From Owenia fusiformis (taxonomy: Eukaryota > Annelida > Polychaeta > Sabellida > Oweniidae): a DNA stretch of 60,000 nucleotides. Below the pieces are notes generated by a model. The model was given only the letters and a program-made list of their open reading frames with translations. It was not told the DNA's origin and did not search any database. A program made the position numbers and the translations under genes. This document shows, piece by piece, positions 43,604-55,065 of this stretch. The first letter of the stretch is position 1. Each line of letters starts with the position of its first letter. The stretch spans positions 13,540,196 to 13,600,195 of the forward strand of contig CAIIXF020000004.1 in assembly GCA_903813345.2 (NCBI GenBank). Reading direction: 5' to 3'.

Positions 43604-43862
43604 AGCCGACCTTCAGCTCCATTGACTTCAATACAAATGCTTCGCTGGGTATGTAATACTGTTATATATAGTCTATGACGTACATTATGATCTCGCTATA
43701 TTACTATATTTCAGCCTTTATTAACCACTTGCAATATGATTTGTTAAATATTAATAGTACAATAGCGTCATTTCGAAGGACAATATAGTGAAATATTTCA
43801 CTGTATTACATACCTAGCGAAGCATTTGTATGGAAGTCAATGGGAAAGTTAGCGAGCTATAT
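43604..43862. repeat. Inverted repeat, ~60-bp arms
   Basis: TTGACTTCAATACAAATGCT then TCGCTGGGTATGTAATAC on the left; GTATTACATACCTAGCGAAG then CATTTGTATGGAAGTCAA on the right, about 130 bp apart. Confidence 0.75.
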
Positions 43863-44001
43863 CCACCGATATTGCCCGATTACCCCGATATAGCCCGCTT
43901 ACCTCGTTTTGATATTAGATTTCTTTAATAACCATGATAATATCATGACGTCACGTCATTGATACAAAGTAACCATGGGAACAAAGGCATGTAATACATC
44001 A

Positions 44002-44113
44002 GTTATGTCACTATGACGTGAAATATGCCTTCGTTCTTGCCCAAATATAGAGCCTCCCAAGGTCGGCCTATATTGGGAGAACTCAGGCATATTTCACGTC
44101 ATAGTGACATAAC
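44002..44113. repeat. 112-bp palindrome, GTTATGTC family copy 2
   Basis: GTTATGTCACTATGACGTGA then AATATGCCT pairs with AGGCATATT then TCACGTCATAGTGACATAAC. Same termini and length as the palindrome at 43338. Confidence 0.8.
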
Positions 44114-44119
44114 CTCTAA

Positions 44120-44370
44120 ATATTGCCCGCAGAAATGACGTTATTAGTAGAAAACAACGTTAATGAGCAGGACTGAAACAGCAAGAAAATCTTACGTAAT
44201 GAACGATATCTAATTTCCCGGGGAAAATTGCCGGTCGTTAGATGCATTCTTGACCGGCTGTATTGACCGCCACTATGAGGTCACATATTGCTCAAGTCGA
44301 TAAAGTAAAATGAATGCCTTCTAAACTAGCACTAAAAGCCCTAGAACTGACCCGGCAAGGTGGTAATAAT
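44120..44370 (+). repeat. Dispersed repeat (partner at 56.3 kb)
   Basis: AATATTGCCCGCAGAAATGA, GACCGCCACTATGAGGTC and CCTTCTAAACTAGCACTAA recur in the same order at 56300-56513, with small indels. Confidence 0.75.
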
Positions 44371-44766
44371 GTATGGTTCTGTTAAATAAATGTTAGCAAC
44401 GTAATTTACGAACTAATCACACCCATTGATGAAAAAACACAATTGCAAAAATGATAGATCTTTCAAATAAATAATGTCATCATTTGGGAATTCAAAAAGG
44501 CTACGATGTATTGTCTAATTTGGTGTTGCAATGTGTCTAGATTACACTCGGAAAAACTAATAAAATAAGAGGTATGATTACCGTTTATATGGTAATATAG
44601 AAGGTGTGGTAATTCAGTATAGAAGGTAATTACAGCTTAAATTATTTGCGTGTATACGAAAAAAATAATTAATCTGCAAATCATTACATCTTATTCTAAA
44701 TATCGTAGAAAATAATTGAATATAACCTGTTTACTTACATCTTATTCTGCATCTAAACGGGTATAA
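44371..44766. other. Intergenic, no feature seen
   Basis: AT-rich spacer, nothing recognised. Confidence 0.35.
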
Positions 44767-44768
44767 TA

Positions 44769-45672
44769 CAAGGTGTTCAAAAAAACGCAACCCAAAGAAA
44801 TTGCTATATCTTGAAAAGTACTGGTTCAATTATGTTCATATTTTCAGGAAATAAAGAGGAGACTGTGTGTGTATAGCTCCTGTCAATGGTTAGTTGTAAA
44901 ACATGATGCCTTGGACACCTGCTCAAAAAACAGTTGTACTAGCAAAATGCGAAAAACGCAGTCAGGGGTGACTGCAACCGCAAAAAAATTAAATAACTTC
45001 CTAACCATAGTGTTTTGGCTCTTCAAATTTGGCACAAACCATCTTCATTCACTGTTTGATAAATCTGTAGAGTGAAATCAAAATTTCTTCACTGTCATGG
45101 TTGAAATGCTTTGAAATCGCAGTCAAACGCCCTAGTTCAGGGAGACTTAAGAAGGCATTTTGACCATGACTATAAAGTCCCTGGAGTGATTTTGATGAAA
45201 CTTCACAAATCCACCACACATTGAATAAGGATAATTTGTGCCAAATCTGAAGTGCCAAAACACCATGGTTAGAAAGTTATTTGGTTTTATTGCTGTGGCA
45301 GTCACCACTGACTGCGTTTTCATATGTTCCTAGTACAATTGTCATTTGAGCAGGTGTCCAAGGCATCATGTTATACAACTTCCTGACAACAGGAGCTATA
45401 CATACACAGTCTTGTCTTTCTTTTCCTGAAAAATAAACATAATTGAATTAGTATTTTCCAAGATATAGTTATTTTCCATTCACGTTTTTCGTATTTTGCT
45501 AGTACAACTGTCTTTTGAGCAAGTGTCCAAGACATCATGTTTTACAACTAACTAACAACAGGGGCTATACATACACAGTCTCTTCTTTCTTTCCTGAAAA
45601 TATGAACATACTTGAATTAGTATTTTCCAAGATATCGCGATTTGTTTGGGTTGCGTTTTTTTGAACACCCTG
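44769..45672. mobile_element. Mariner-type foldback element, third in the window
   Basis: The ends CAAGGTGTTCAAAAAAACGC and GCGTTTTTTTGAACACCCTG are flanked by TA (44767-44768 and 45673-45674). Arms exceed 300 bp; ATGATGCCTTGGACACCTGC on the left matches GCAGGTGTCCAAGGCATCAT on the right. The right arm contains a second, diverged copy of its outer ~180 bp (45301-45480 versus 45490-45660). No transposase coding. Confidence 0.8.
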
Positions 45673-45948
45673 TAGGTTTCTAATACAGATTGCATTGTAT
45701 TATATCCTACAAGAAAACAGATTATACTCAATTATTCTAGGATTATGTTACTGAAACCTATGATACGGGCGTATAACCGGTTTTCGAGAATTGAATTTAC
45801 GGCCTCATGGGATGTGGGTAGAAAATCACATGTACGGAATAGAATTAAACAACAGCTCGAACTAACTGTGCAAAAATATGGTATATACATTTTTTCCTTC
45901 GCTAAGGTTTATATTCCTAAAAATTAAAAGATAAAATAACATGATGCC

Positions 45949-46117
45949 GGTGTAAAAAGGGAGGAGGTCCTATCAAATGATGGTCCTACTCTCCATTGAT
46001 TTATATGGTGACCTAAATACAACTCTCTCCTTCAATATCTTATACGCAATCAGGGCCAGTAAGGGCCGTTAAGAAAGGGGACCATAATCCCTGGCGGACC
46101 ATCATTTCTTTCACACC
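45949..46117. mobile_element. 169-bp MITE, GGTGTRAAA family
   Basis: TGCCGGTGTAAAAAGG on the left and CTTTCACACCGGCA on the right; the body includes GGACCATAATCCCTGG and GGTCCTACTCTCCATTGATT. A reversed copy lies at 58326-58484. Confidence 0.8.
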
Positions 46118-46328
46118 GGCATTGTCAGTGTACAACATGTTCGATCTGAAGGGTTTATGTTAACTATTCTCGATAGTTCGGCTTTATCTGTTATCGTTGA
46201 ATATATAATCATTGTTGATTGCAATTATGGAAACACCACCCGCGTAGATATTCTTATATGAAATGTTCCGTATTGACTAACATTCTGATTATATTTAGTT
46301 GATATATTAATAAAAATAAAATACATAC

Positions 46329-46457
46329 CAGCGACATCTTTTCCTGGTGAATTAAGTGGGCGAAGTCTGCCTGGAGGTATTTTCGTTATTTTGTTAAGAC
46401 ATGATTCTGTTGGTGTAGGACTATGTGTGGTATAGGCAATACCGACAGAATTAATCG
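46329..46457 (-). CDS. Orphan exon, fibronectin type III-like (partial gene)
   Basis: On the minus strand acceptor TACTTTTTAG is followed by 129 nt open in one frame, then donor GTATGT. It reads AINSVGIAYTTHSPTPTESC and ends PLNSPGKDVAG. It is a phase 1-1 exon, usual for shuffled extracellular domains. The (A)xNSVGxA pattern with the following Pro/Thr-rich stretch resembles the last strand of an FN3 domain. No neighbouring exon could be assigned, so it could belong to a gene running out of the window in small exons, or be a relic. Confidence 0.4.
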
Positions 46458-47693
46458 CTAAAAAGTAAATATGAAACCGAAATGGCGAAAGGAGGATTAC
46501 TTAATGAATGGCAGGAAAATGGTATACATGAATTCTTGATTTCTTCCGAAATTGAAACAATACAATAATAGTTAGTTAAGGGGGATATTTACAAGTTGCA
46601 ACTATTAGTTAGCCGTAAAACAGTCAAGTCGAGTAACAGTCAACATTCGAAAATAAAAATCTCAAAAATCGTACATCTTTGATTTCCGAAATAATTTGTG
46701 AGGTGGTTATTAAGATGATAATACACATTTCAACGTTTTAATTTTGAGTAGATCTCGGATCCATTCTCAACAAAGCGTTCTCGAAATAAGTATTCGAAAT
46801 ACTTGAGTTCGGGATGATAAAAGTACTGCTCCTTAACAAACTCCTTTGGGAACAAGATATAGAATCAAATGCATATTCTTCTTATTTACTTCCTGACACA
46901 TGCCAACGAATGGTACATAAGTAAATATCTCCGTTTTAAATAATTTTGTAAACGTTGTTCCCTACAGGTGCCATTTTTATAATTGAAAAACAAAATTGAA
47001 CATTTTTGCATTTCTTAATTGATAAGTTCTTGGAATACAACTTAACCGTTAACGATTTAAATCATTTCCCTTGGTGATCCCACGCTAAATATACAGTAAC
47101 TAGGTCATTGTTTTGTGTTCAACCTTGTTTTCATGACTTTTAAACATGAGTCGACAATTATGTAGGAAATTTCAATTCCAAATGTAAGTGTCAACTCCAG
47201 TTTTTGCACAAAATTTAGCCTTTTATAATGATAGGTCATCAACATATGCATGTTCCTCTCAATGAGGTGACAAGTTTTTATTAAAATAGATGCTGAGCTA
47301 TAAGCCTGGGAACATCTTTTGAGACTTTGTTTCGTTCTTCACATTTACGTCATCTACTATCTAAAGTCTTTCCTGGTACCTATCATAATAACAATGAGAT
47401 CCCGTGGATATTCTTTTCTGATATTTAGTTAATTTTCACATGACTTGATTATGGGTTAGCTACAGTATAGTAAAATAACTATTTTGGCATATCAAATAAG
47501 CATGCACTTTTTATGTGATAACTGACTTATAGATACAGTAGCTCCCTTTTGAGAGAATCTGAGGAGCAGACAATGCTGCAATGCTGTAGTGTGATTCTGT
47601 GATTATTGGTTTACTAGTTCAGTAAAATCAATCAAAGCAGATTGAGTACTGTAATCTATGGATTTTGCATAACACTGGTACATGTCCAGTATG
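46458..47693. other. Intergenic or intronic, no feature seen
   Basis: AT-rich; I searched the minus strand for partners of the FN3-like exon without success. Confidence 0.35.
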
Positions 47694-48515
47694 CAGTCAA
47701 TATGGTATGACGAAAATGCGACTTCTGCGTATGTTAAAATATTTCGTCAAAACTCAACTTTTGTTCAAGTTGATACGATTGTCTTTCGAACTAGAGACTT
47801 ACCTCATTCAAAAGATCCCAAAAGACTTTATCTATACTGAAAATCTTAGATCCCAACACAGTAGAATGCGCCGTCAGTCCGCTTTTGATTTTTTGAAGTG
47901 AGTTTCGTAGATCGTCACGGTCAGATTTCTCCGACAGATATCGGGTCATCTCAAATTGGTTAGTTTATAAATACGAATTTCTTTACCCTTGTAAAACGCA
48001 TGCGCAAAATTAATTTATAAACGTGATTGCTTGATGATTTTCTCCTGAGCACGCGCGAAGTATTATGAACACTCATGATGAAGACATATAGAGCATTACT
48101 AGCTCTCGAACGAAATCCCAAGATTCAGATCATTTTGCTATGTTTGCTAAGCGCGTATATGTGAATGACAGGCTCTTTTGAGTAGATCAGGTACTTGTTT
48201 TAGACACAACATTGATCAAGCTTGACATTGAGGTGCACATTCGCATGTTAATACAAGTATTTACATCCGTAGCAGGAGGGGTTTTCGAAAAATCGGTTAT
48301 CTGATTCACTCGATTATCGTATTGATATGTATTTCTGCTGACGTTTTAACAACACATTATATAGAATTACGATGCAGAATGATAATAAAACACAAAACAT
48401 CTACTAAATTCCACTTGTTATTCCAAAGGAGGTAAAAATGCACGCTGCCTAGATTTTTTGGAAGGGATGTCAGACCTCGGATTGGCAGCCATACTTGAAA
48501 TGAAAATAATAATTT
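47694..48515 (-). mobile_element. CAGTC-ended repeat, reversed copy with decayed far end
   Basis: Starts CAGTCAATATGGTA and is about 80% identical by eye, in opposite orientation, to 53467-54254. The far terminus is no longer recognisable. It holds the exon at 47803-47949 and about 50 bp near 48350 absent from the other copy. Confidence 0.7.
47803..47949 (-). CDS. Possible first exon carried by a CAGTC-ended repeat
   Basis: ATG at 47949 opens 49 codons, MTRYLSEKSDRDDLRNSLQK, then IKSGLTAHST and KIFSIDKVFWDLLNE, ending exactly at a good donor, GAG|GTAAGT. The other copy of the repeat has ATA for the ATG, a TGA in place of CGA and a 6-nt deletion, but keeps the donor. It may be the first coding exon of the element's own gene or of a host gene duplicated with its promoter. 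No second exon was found and the family is not recognised. Confidence 0.35.
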
Positions 48516-48595
48516 GATACAAGTCTCCTGTGTGCTCGCAAAAATGTAAAAGTTACTCTTTCTAGAGGCTTTTATTTGATACTATTCTAGACTAT

Positions 48596-49245
48596 AGAAA
48601 GAAGTGTACTATATAACTAGTTAAATAACGCCCCTCCTCCATAAATCCAATGGCAAATTAACACGTGGAGGTGCTATTTAACTTAACTAGTTATATATAG
48701 GAATCTAAACCTTTTTAATAATCATTTATTATCCACTAGGAAGAAGTGTACTATATAACTAGTTAAATACCGCCTCTCCTCCGTAAATCCAACGGCAAAC
48801 TAACACGTAGGGGCGCTATTTAACTAGTTATATACAAGAATCCAAATCTTTTCCATAATAATTTATTATTCACTAGGAAGAAGTGTACTATATAACTAGT
48901 TAAATAGCGCCCCTCCTCCATAAATCCAATGGCAAATTAACACGTCGGGGCGATATCTAACTAGTTATATATAGGAATCCGATTCTTTTCAATAATCATT
49001 TATTATCCACTAGGAAGAAGTGTACTATATAAATAGTTTAATAGCGCCCCTCCTTCATAAATCCAATGGCAAATTAACACGTAGGGGCGCTATTTAACTA
49101 GTTATATATAGGAATCCGAATCGTTTCCATAATAATTTATTATCCACTAGGAAGAAGTGTACTATATAACTAGTTCAATAGCGCCCCTCCTCCATAACTC
49201 CAATGGGAAATTAACACGTGGGGGCGCTATTTAGCTAGTTATATA
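48596..49245. repeat. Five tandem ~140-bp hairpin units
   Basis: Each unit has AGAAGTGTACTATATAACTA, then GTTAAATAGCGCCCCTCC, and later AGGGGCGCTATTTAACTAGT then TATATA, so every unit is an inverted repeat. Units start near 48597, 48741, 48881, 49014 and 49155. They are joined by TTTATTATCCACTAGG. Confidence 0.85.
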
Positions 49246-49445
49246 AGACACCTTTTTACCAATTTATTATACGTAATCAAACAAAACTTATTCTACTTTT
49301 TTATTTCCTATATATTTATCAGATATATTTTTTATTACACACCCAACATTCATGCCTTGCATTCTAAAAGGGATTTATTTTTGGGGCCTAATATAAAAAG
49401 GGCCAAGGTATTTGTTGGGGGAAAGTTAAATAAAGTTAAGATTAT

Positions 49446-49799
49446 TAAAAAGGGGCGCTATTTAATAGTGTCCCCGAATGCTAAAATCATAATGTGAGGG
49501 GCACTATTTTATAATGTCCCTCATATTATGTTGTCAGCATCCAGGGTCACTATAAAATAATGCCCCCAAACAGAGATTGAGGGCATGATGAAACAATGCC
49601 CTTCACACAGTGTAAAAAGATAATTAAAAAGGGGAGCTATTTAATAGTGCCCCCGAATGCTAAAATCATAATGTGAAGGACACTATTTTATAATGCCCCT
49701 CATATTATGTTATCAGCATCCAGGGTCACTATAAAATAATGCCCCCAAACAGAAATTGAGGGCATGATGAAACAATGCCCTTCACGCAGTGTTTTAATT
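49446..49799 (+). repeat. Two tandem 179-bp units
   Basis: The units begin GGGGCGCTATTTAATAGTG (49452) and GGGGAGCTATTTAATAGTG (49631) and are about 95% identical by eye. Each contains inverted pairs such as GGGGCACTATTTTATAATG and CACTATAAAATAATGCCCCC. The start resembles the arm of the adjacent hairpin array. Confidence 0.8.
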
Positions 49800-50299
49800 A
49801 TCATATGTCTACACATCATGATCATTATCGGTGGAAAAATAAACATGCATAGATGAATCATATGATAACAAAATACAAAAATGTGTAAAGTATGAATGTT
49901 GGATGTCCTTAAGAAGCTACCAACTGAGCTCTGATAGACTATGAAATCCCGTTTGAAATGGTTTGAATATATACCTTAAATCAAACTAGAGTATATTCAC
50001 ACCCCTATAGACTGTTAACCGTACTTATTCAGATACTTTTCCCATAGCAAAATAAAACATTTGTCCTACTTTGTAGAAGTATGTCTTCTGTCTCCTAAAT
50101 TAGATGATCAATTGTGATTTTTCAACTAGGTTAATGACATTGCAAGATTAATACGGTCTACATTAAATACTTTATTATGTCAAGAATGTTGATTAATTAT
50201 ATTTCATTTTACAAGTAAACATATATGATCGCAAAAATAAATATGCCCATTGTTGATATCATGATTTGATATTGACTCACATTTCTATTTTATATATTT
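49800..50299. other. Intergenic with part of the 17.1-kb repeat
   Basis: From about 50111, CAATTGTGATTTTTCAACTA matches the dispersed repeat at 17099. Otherwise nothing. Confidence 0.4.
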
Positions 50300-50775
50300 A
50301 CCGTAATCGCCGTATCAAGGGCCCATCCCTGATAAGCGCCCATCCTGCTTCAAAGAGTTCAAGAAATACCGAGGAATGACCAAGTATTAACGAATATATC
50401 AGAAAAAAATCAATTTGGAAATATAGTGGGCGATAATAGAGTACTTACACTAAAAAGCAGAAAACATGACGCATTTTGTAAATCGATGAATCCTCCCGAT
50501 GGATATCTATCAGTGGGTGCTTCTCATATCATACTAAGCTAATATTATCTCAGAGCTCATAATGAATGAAGGAAATGATCATGTTTCCGAGATTTGTTAC
50601 GACATTTTACTAACTTTGCGATCGTTAAGGTCATGAATTTTTAGCAAAAAAAATCCCATTCAAGAAATTCCTGGGGATTTTTGACTTCTCTCATATAGGG
50701 GCGCTCTTTTTAATGGGTTACAATGGGAATTGTAATTTCAAAAGCGCCCTGGGCGTTTATTACGGCGAATACGGT
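50300..50775. mobile_element. TIR element, TACCGTAATCGCCGTA ends
   Basis: ACCGTAATCGCCGTATC on the left; TTATTACGGCGAATACGGT on the right; GCGCCC / GGGCGC blocks just inside both ends. About 475 bp, non-coding. Confidence 0.7.
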
Positions 50776-50969
50776 AGGTGCCCTTTTTATTCCATATGCT
50801 AAATTAACATTTTACAATATATACATAATTATTATATCGTCCTGTTATAAGCTTAACATTGTTGGCAGTAGGTAAGAATATCACTGTGAATATGCATGAT
50901 AGAGACATTTCTCAACTCACTTATTAGCATGTTTATTATTCCCGTATAACGTATGATCGTCTATAACTT

Positions 50970-51110
50970 ATGCCTGGGTCACATATGTTCCGATCCATCG
51001 GCCGGCGCCCGACCGATTGAGTGTTTTTTCAATATTGTATTCAAGTTTGAACAAAATACTCAATCGGCCGGGCGCCGTAGTGAAAATCGGAGCAAATGTA
51101 TCCAAGGCAT
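50970..51110. repeat. Palindromic MITE, CCTTGGTCACAT family
   Basis: ATGCCTGGGTCACATATG at left, GCAAATGTATCCAAGGCATT at right, with CGACCGATTGAGTGTTTT and its inverse inside. Confidence 0.8.
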
Positions 51111-51239
51111 TAGGAATTCGATTGTGTCATTATTTATTGCACGGCTATATACGTCAATAAGTGTAAATATTATTACGCATAGCCGACGATTTATAAGAAC
51201 ATCACACTTATGGACGTACATAGCTGCGCAGGTTAGTTG

Positions 51240-51335
51240 CTGCAAAATCTCTATTATCATAATATGAAACTAAATGAAGTTTAACTATATGTTAATGAAC
51301 ATTAGGACGTATAATATATTAGTTATTGGTCAGCA
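51240..51335 (+). repeat. Continuation of the 17.1-kb dispersed repeat
   Basis: AAATCTCTATTATCATAA and AACTATATGTTAATG, then ATTAGGACGTATAATATATT, match 17238-17320. It is separated from its other half at 50.1 kb by two MITE-type elements. Confidence 0.65.
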
Positions 51336-51635
51336 CACTATTAGTTACAAAGGCTTGGTAATCAACTATCGATTTTATTTTACTGGATCAATATGAAATT
51401 TCAGCACGTTAAGTGCAACATAGATATATTATTCAATCATTATTAATTTCGATAAAAGTCGGAAATAGTCATATATTGGTGGATATCTAGCTATAGAGGA
51501 TACCTAAAAATGTACAGTATAACGGACAAACTAATATAAATACAAAACTAATATAACTTATTTTATCGGCGCTTTGCACACAAAACATTGGATTTGCAGT
51601 AAGTGAGTACATCATGTATACTAATATCAATAAAA

Positions 51636-52020
51636 TTGTGAAAACAGTGATGTAATTGATTATATGATAGCGACGCAGTATGCATTAAAACTTTCCGAGA
51701 CCTATATATTTTTTAATTGTCATTTTATACATTATCTCCATAATTAATAAAAAAAAGGAATTCAAGATACATTATCAATACAAATTATTTTTGCATCTTT
51801 GAAGGCATGCAGTTTCTGTGTGATTTTATTAAAATCGAAAATGTTCAGCAGAAATCAACATTCTCTGAATATTTTGTATTTTGATGATATTATGATAGTT
51901 TATGTTGTGAGAGTACTTGAACCACGTCAACTGCCACCAAACTGTCACGCTATATAGGTCTTGGAAAGGTTTCATGCATACTGCGTCGCTATAGAATGAA
52001 TTGCATCGCTATTTTCACAA
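51636..52020. mobile_element. 385-bp TIR element, ~75-bp arms
   Basis: TTGTGAAAACAGTGATGTAA and ATAGCGACGCAGTATGCAT on the left; ATGCATACTGCGTCGCTATA and ATTGCATCGCTATTTTCACA on the right. AT-rich middle. Confidence 0.75.
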
Positions 52021-52500
52021 TTTATTTGATATTAGGTGTCAACTTCAGACATATGAATATATTCAAAGACCCAAAATGGCATAGTTACAGAAAGATCACA
52101 CATTTAAATTAAAAATGACCATTAACTCCGCACCCTCCGCCCATTCATGCCGTACCCGATTTCACACGTTCCGTTTGCATAGGGTGCAATATAAACCTCG
52201 TGTATATCGGCACACCATAGCTTGGCGACTTTAAAATTCAAGAATATACAATATTTGTGATCTCCCGTACTCTCGTAATATCTAAATCTCTCGTTCAATA
52301 AGAAAAGTTTAACGTCCTGTCAACCTATCGAATAATATATTTTAATTTCAATACTTAGAAATTAAAGGTTAATTTTCACTCTTAAGATAAACTTGATGAT
52401 GTGTGTGGACAATGCGACAAACGCATATATAAATAAATATTCAAACTCATTTTCATGTATAGTCGAAATATTAGTGATAGGGGAATTTTTCAGATAAGCC
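52021..52500. other. Intergenic, no feature seen
   Basis: AT-rich spacer before the 320-bp array. Confidence 0.35.
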
Positions 52501-53466
52501 TTAATTAAGCTGTTTCCTCCTATTCATCCTCCAATCGTTTTGATGAATTTAAATGACAAAACATATATTCCTGCATACGTTTTCCTTTGTTGAACGCTTG
52601 TAAACATTACCATCTACTTATTATTGAGGGGTTTAACAGGGGTCCACAAAAAATAACAAATAATAGATTTTAATATTTTTGAAGTTTACTACGGATTATC
52701 TATGAATCGTTTTGGGGAAGGTTATTATCATGACATATTGATTTTATCTGCTTAATTGAAAATAGATCGCCTGTCTGACTATATTTTGCATTCAAAATAA
52801 TTAAAAATAATTGATCCATTTAGTTCAATTCCTTTTAACATCATCTTGTTTTTTGTTGATCCACCAATTAGTTTGATATGTTTAAATGATAAAACATATT
52901 TTTCTACATACGTTTTCACATGTTGAGCACTTGTCAACATTAAAATTTATTTATTATTGAGGGGTTCACAAAAAAATTAAAATATTAGATTTTGATATCT
53001 TTGAAGTTTACAACGGATTATGTACTTATCGGTTTTTGGGAAGGTTATAAGCATGGAATATTAATTTTATCTGTTTAATTGAAAATAAGATCGCCTGTCT
53101 GACTGCATTCTGCAAAATGATTAAAAATAATTGTTCCATTTAGTTCACTTTCTTTTAACATCGTCTTGTTTTTTGTTGATCCGCCAATTCTTTTGATTTT
53201 TTTAAATAATAAAACATATAATACTACTTACATTTTCACCTGATGAGGAGCTGTCAACATTACCGATTACTTATAATTGAGGGGTTTAACAGGGGTCATA
53301 AAATTTTTTACAACAGATTACAACAGATTACCTACTCATTAATAGGCTTTTGGAAGGTTTATTAGTATGACATATTCATGTATCTGTTTAATTGAAAATA
53401 AGATCGCCTGTCTGATTATATTTTGCATTCAAAATAATTAAAATCAATGGTTCCATTTAGTTCACT
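52500..53466 (+). repeat. Tandem array, ~320-bp units, first block
   Basis: Units with TTTTAACATCATCTTGTT (52833, 53153), GAAGTTTACAACGGATTAT and AAGATCGCCTGTCTGA. The block ends in TTTAGTTCACT where the CAGTC element is inserted. Confidence 0.75.
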
Positions 53467-54254
53467 CAGTCGATATGTTACGACTTGGCAAAGCTCTATT
53501 TAGTGATATTTTCATTTCAAATATGGCGGCCAATCCGATGTCTGACAACCCTTACAAAGAATCTAGGCAGTGTGCATTTTTACCTCCTGTGGAATAACAA
53601 GTGGAATTTAGTAGATGTCAGCAGAAATAAATATCCATACAATAATCGAGTGAATTAGATAACAGATTTTTCAACAACCCGTCTCCTGCTAAGAGTGTTA
53701 AAACTTGTATTAACATTCTCAAAAGTGCCAATGTGCACATCAATGTCAAGCTAAGTCTATGTTGTGTCTAAAACAGGTACCTGATCTACCCAAAACAGCT
53801 TGTCATTCACGTATACACGCTTAGCAAACACGGCGAAATGATCTGAATCTTGGAATTTCGTTCGGGAGCTAGTAATATTTGCTCCGGTCTTCGTCATAAG
53901 TGTTCATCAGATTTCACGCAATGTCAGGAGAAAACCATCAACCAATATCGTTTATAAATCAATTTTGCGCATGCGCCTTATAAGAGTAAAGAGTAAGAGT
54001 TGTGATAGCCCGATATCAGTTGGAGAAATCTGACGATCTATGAAACTCACTTCAAAAAATCAAATGCAAACTGACGGCGTATTCTACTATGCTGGGATCT
54101 AAGATTTTCAGTATAGATAAAGTCTTTTATGATCTTACGAATGAGGTAAGTCTCTAGTTCGAAAGACAATCACATCAACTTGAACAAAAGTTGAGTTTTG
54201 ACGAAAAATGTTAACATGCGCAAAGGTCCCATTTTCGTTGTACCATATTGACTG
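53467..54254 (+). mobile_element. CAGTC-ended TIR element, complete, 788 bp
   Basis: CAGTCGATATGTTAC at the left is mirrored by a right end reading GTACCATATTGACTG, flanked by CACT at 53463-53466 and 54255-54258. It sits inside an array unit whose intact form elsewhere reads TTAGTTCACTTTCTTTTAAC, so the empty site is known. It contains a decayed version of the exon at 47803-47949: start ATG changed to ATA, one in-frame TGA, donor GTAAGT kept at 54148. Confidence 0.75.
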
Positions 54255-55065
54255 CACTTTATTTTAACATCATCTTGTTTTCTGTTGATCTGCCAATTGT
54301 TTTGATCTTTAAATGATAAAATATATATTCCTACATACGTTTTCACCTTTCAGGACCTGTCAACATTGCTATTTACTTATTATTAGGGGGTTTAACAGGG
54401 ATTGACAAAAAAATATTTTGATACTTTTGAAGTTTACAACATATTATCTTCTCATAATCGATTTTGGAAAGGTTATTAGTATGACATATTGATTTTATCT
54501 GTTTAATTAAAACTAAAATCGTTTGTCTGATTATTTTGCACTCAAAATGATAAAAAATAATGGATCCATTTAGTTCACTTTCTTTTAACATCATCTTGTT
54601 TTCTGTTGATCCACCAATTGTTAAATGATATGTTTAAATGATAAAACATATATTCCTACATACGTTTTCACCCATCGAGGACCTGTCAACATTACTGTTT
54701 ACTTATCATTGAGGGTAAATGAAATGAAAAATATTAGATATTGACACTTTTGAAGTATACAACAAATTATCTTCTCATGAAGCGGCTTTTGGAAAGGTCA
54801 TTAGCATGATAAATTGATTTCATCAGTTTAATTGAAACTAAAATCGTTTGTCTGATTACTTTCTTTTAACATCATCTTGTTTTCTTTTGATCAACCAATT
54901 GTTAAATGATATGTTTAAATGATAAAACATATATTCCTACATACGTTTTCATCCATCGAGGACCTGTCATCATTACTGTTTACTTATCATTGAGGGTCAA
55001 TGAAATGAAAAAATATTAGATATTGACACTTTTGAAGTTTACAACGAATTATCTTCTCATGAAGC
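54255..55065 (+). repeat. Tandem array, ~320-bp units, second block
   Basis: Continues the array after the insertion; TTTTAACATCATCTTGTTTT recurs at 54263, 54593 and 54864. The last unit is shortened to about 270 bp. Confidence 0.75.

Noticed and set aside
48596-49245. CRISPR-like spacing of repeats
   Set aside because: Units are contiguous hairpin-bearing tandem repeats with conserved, not unique, intervals, in eukaryotic DNA.
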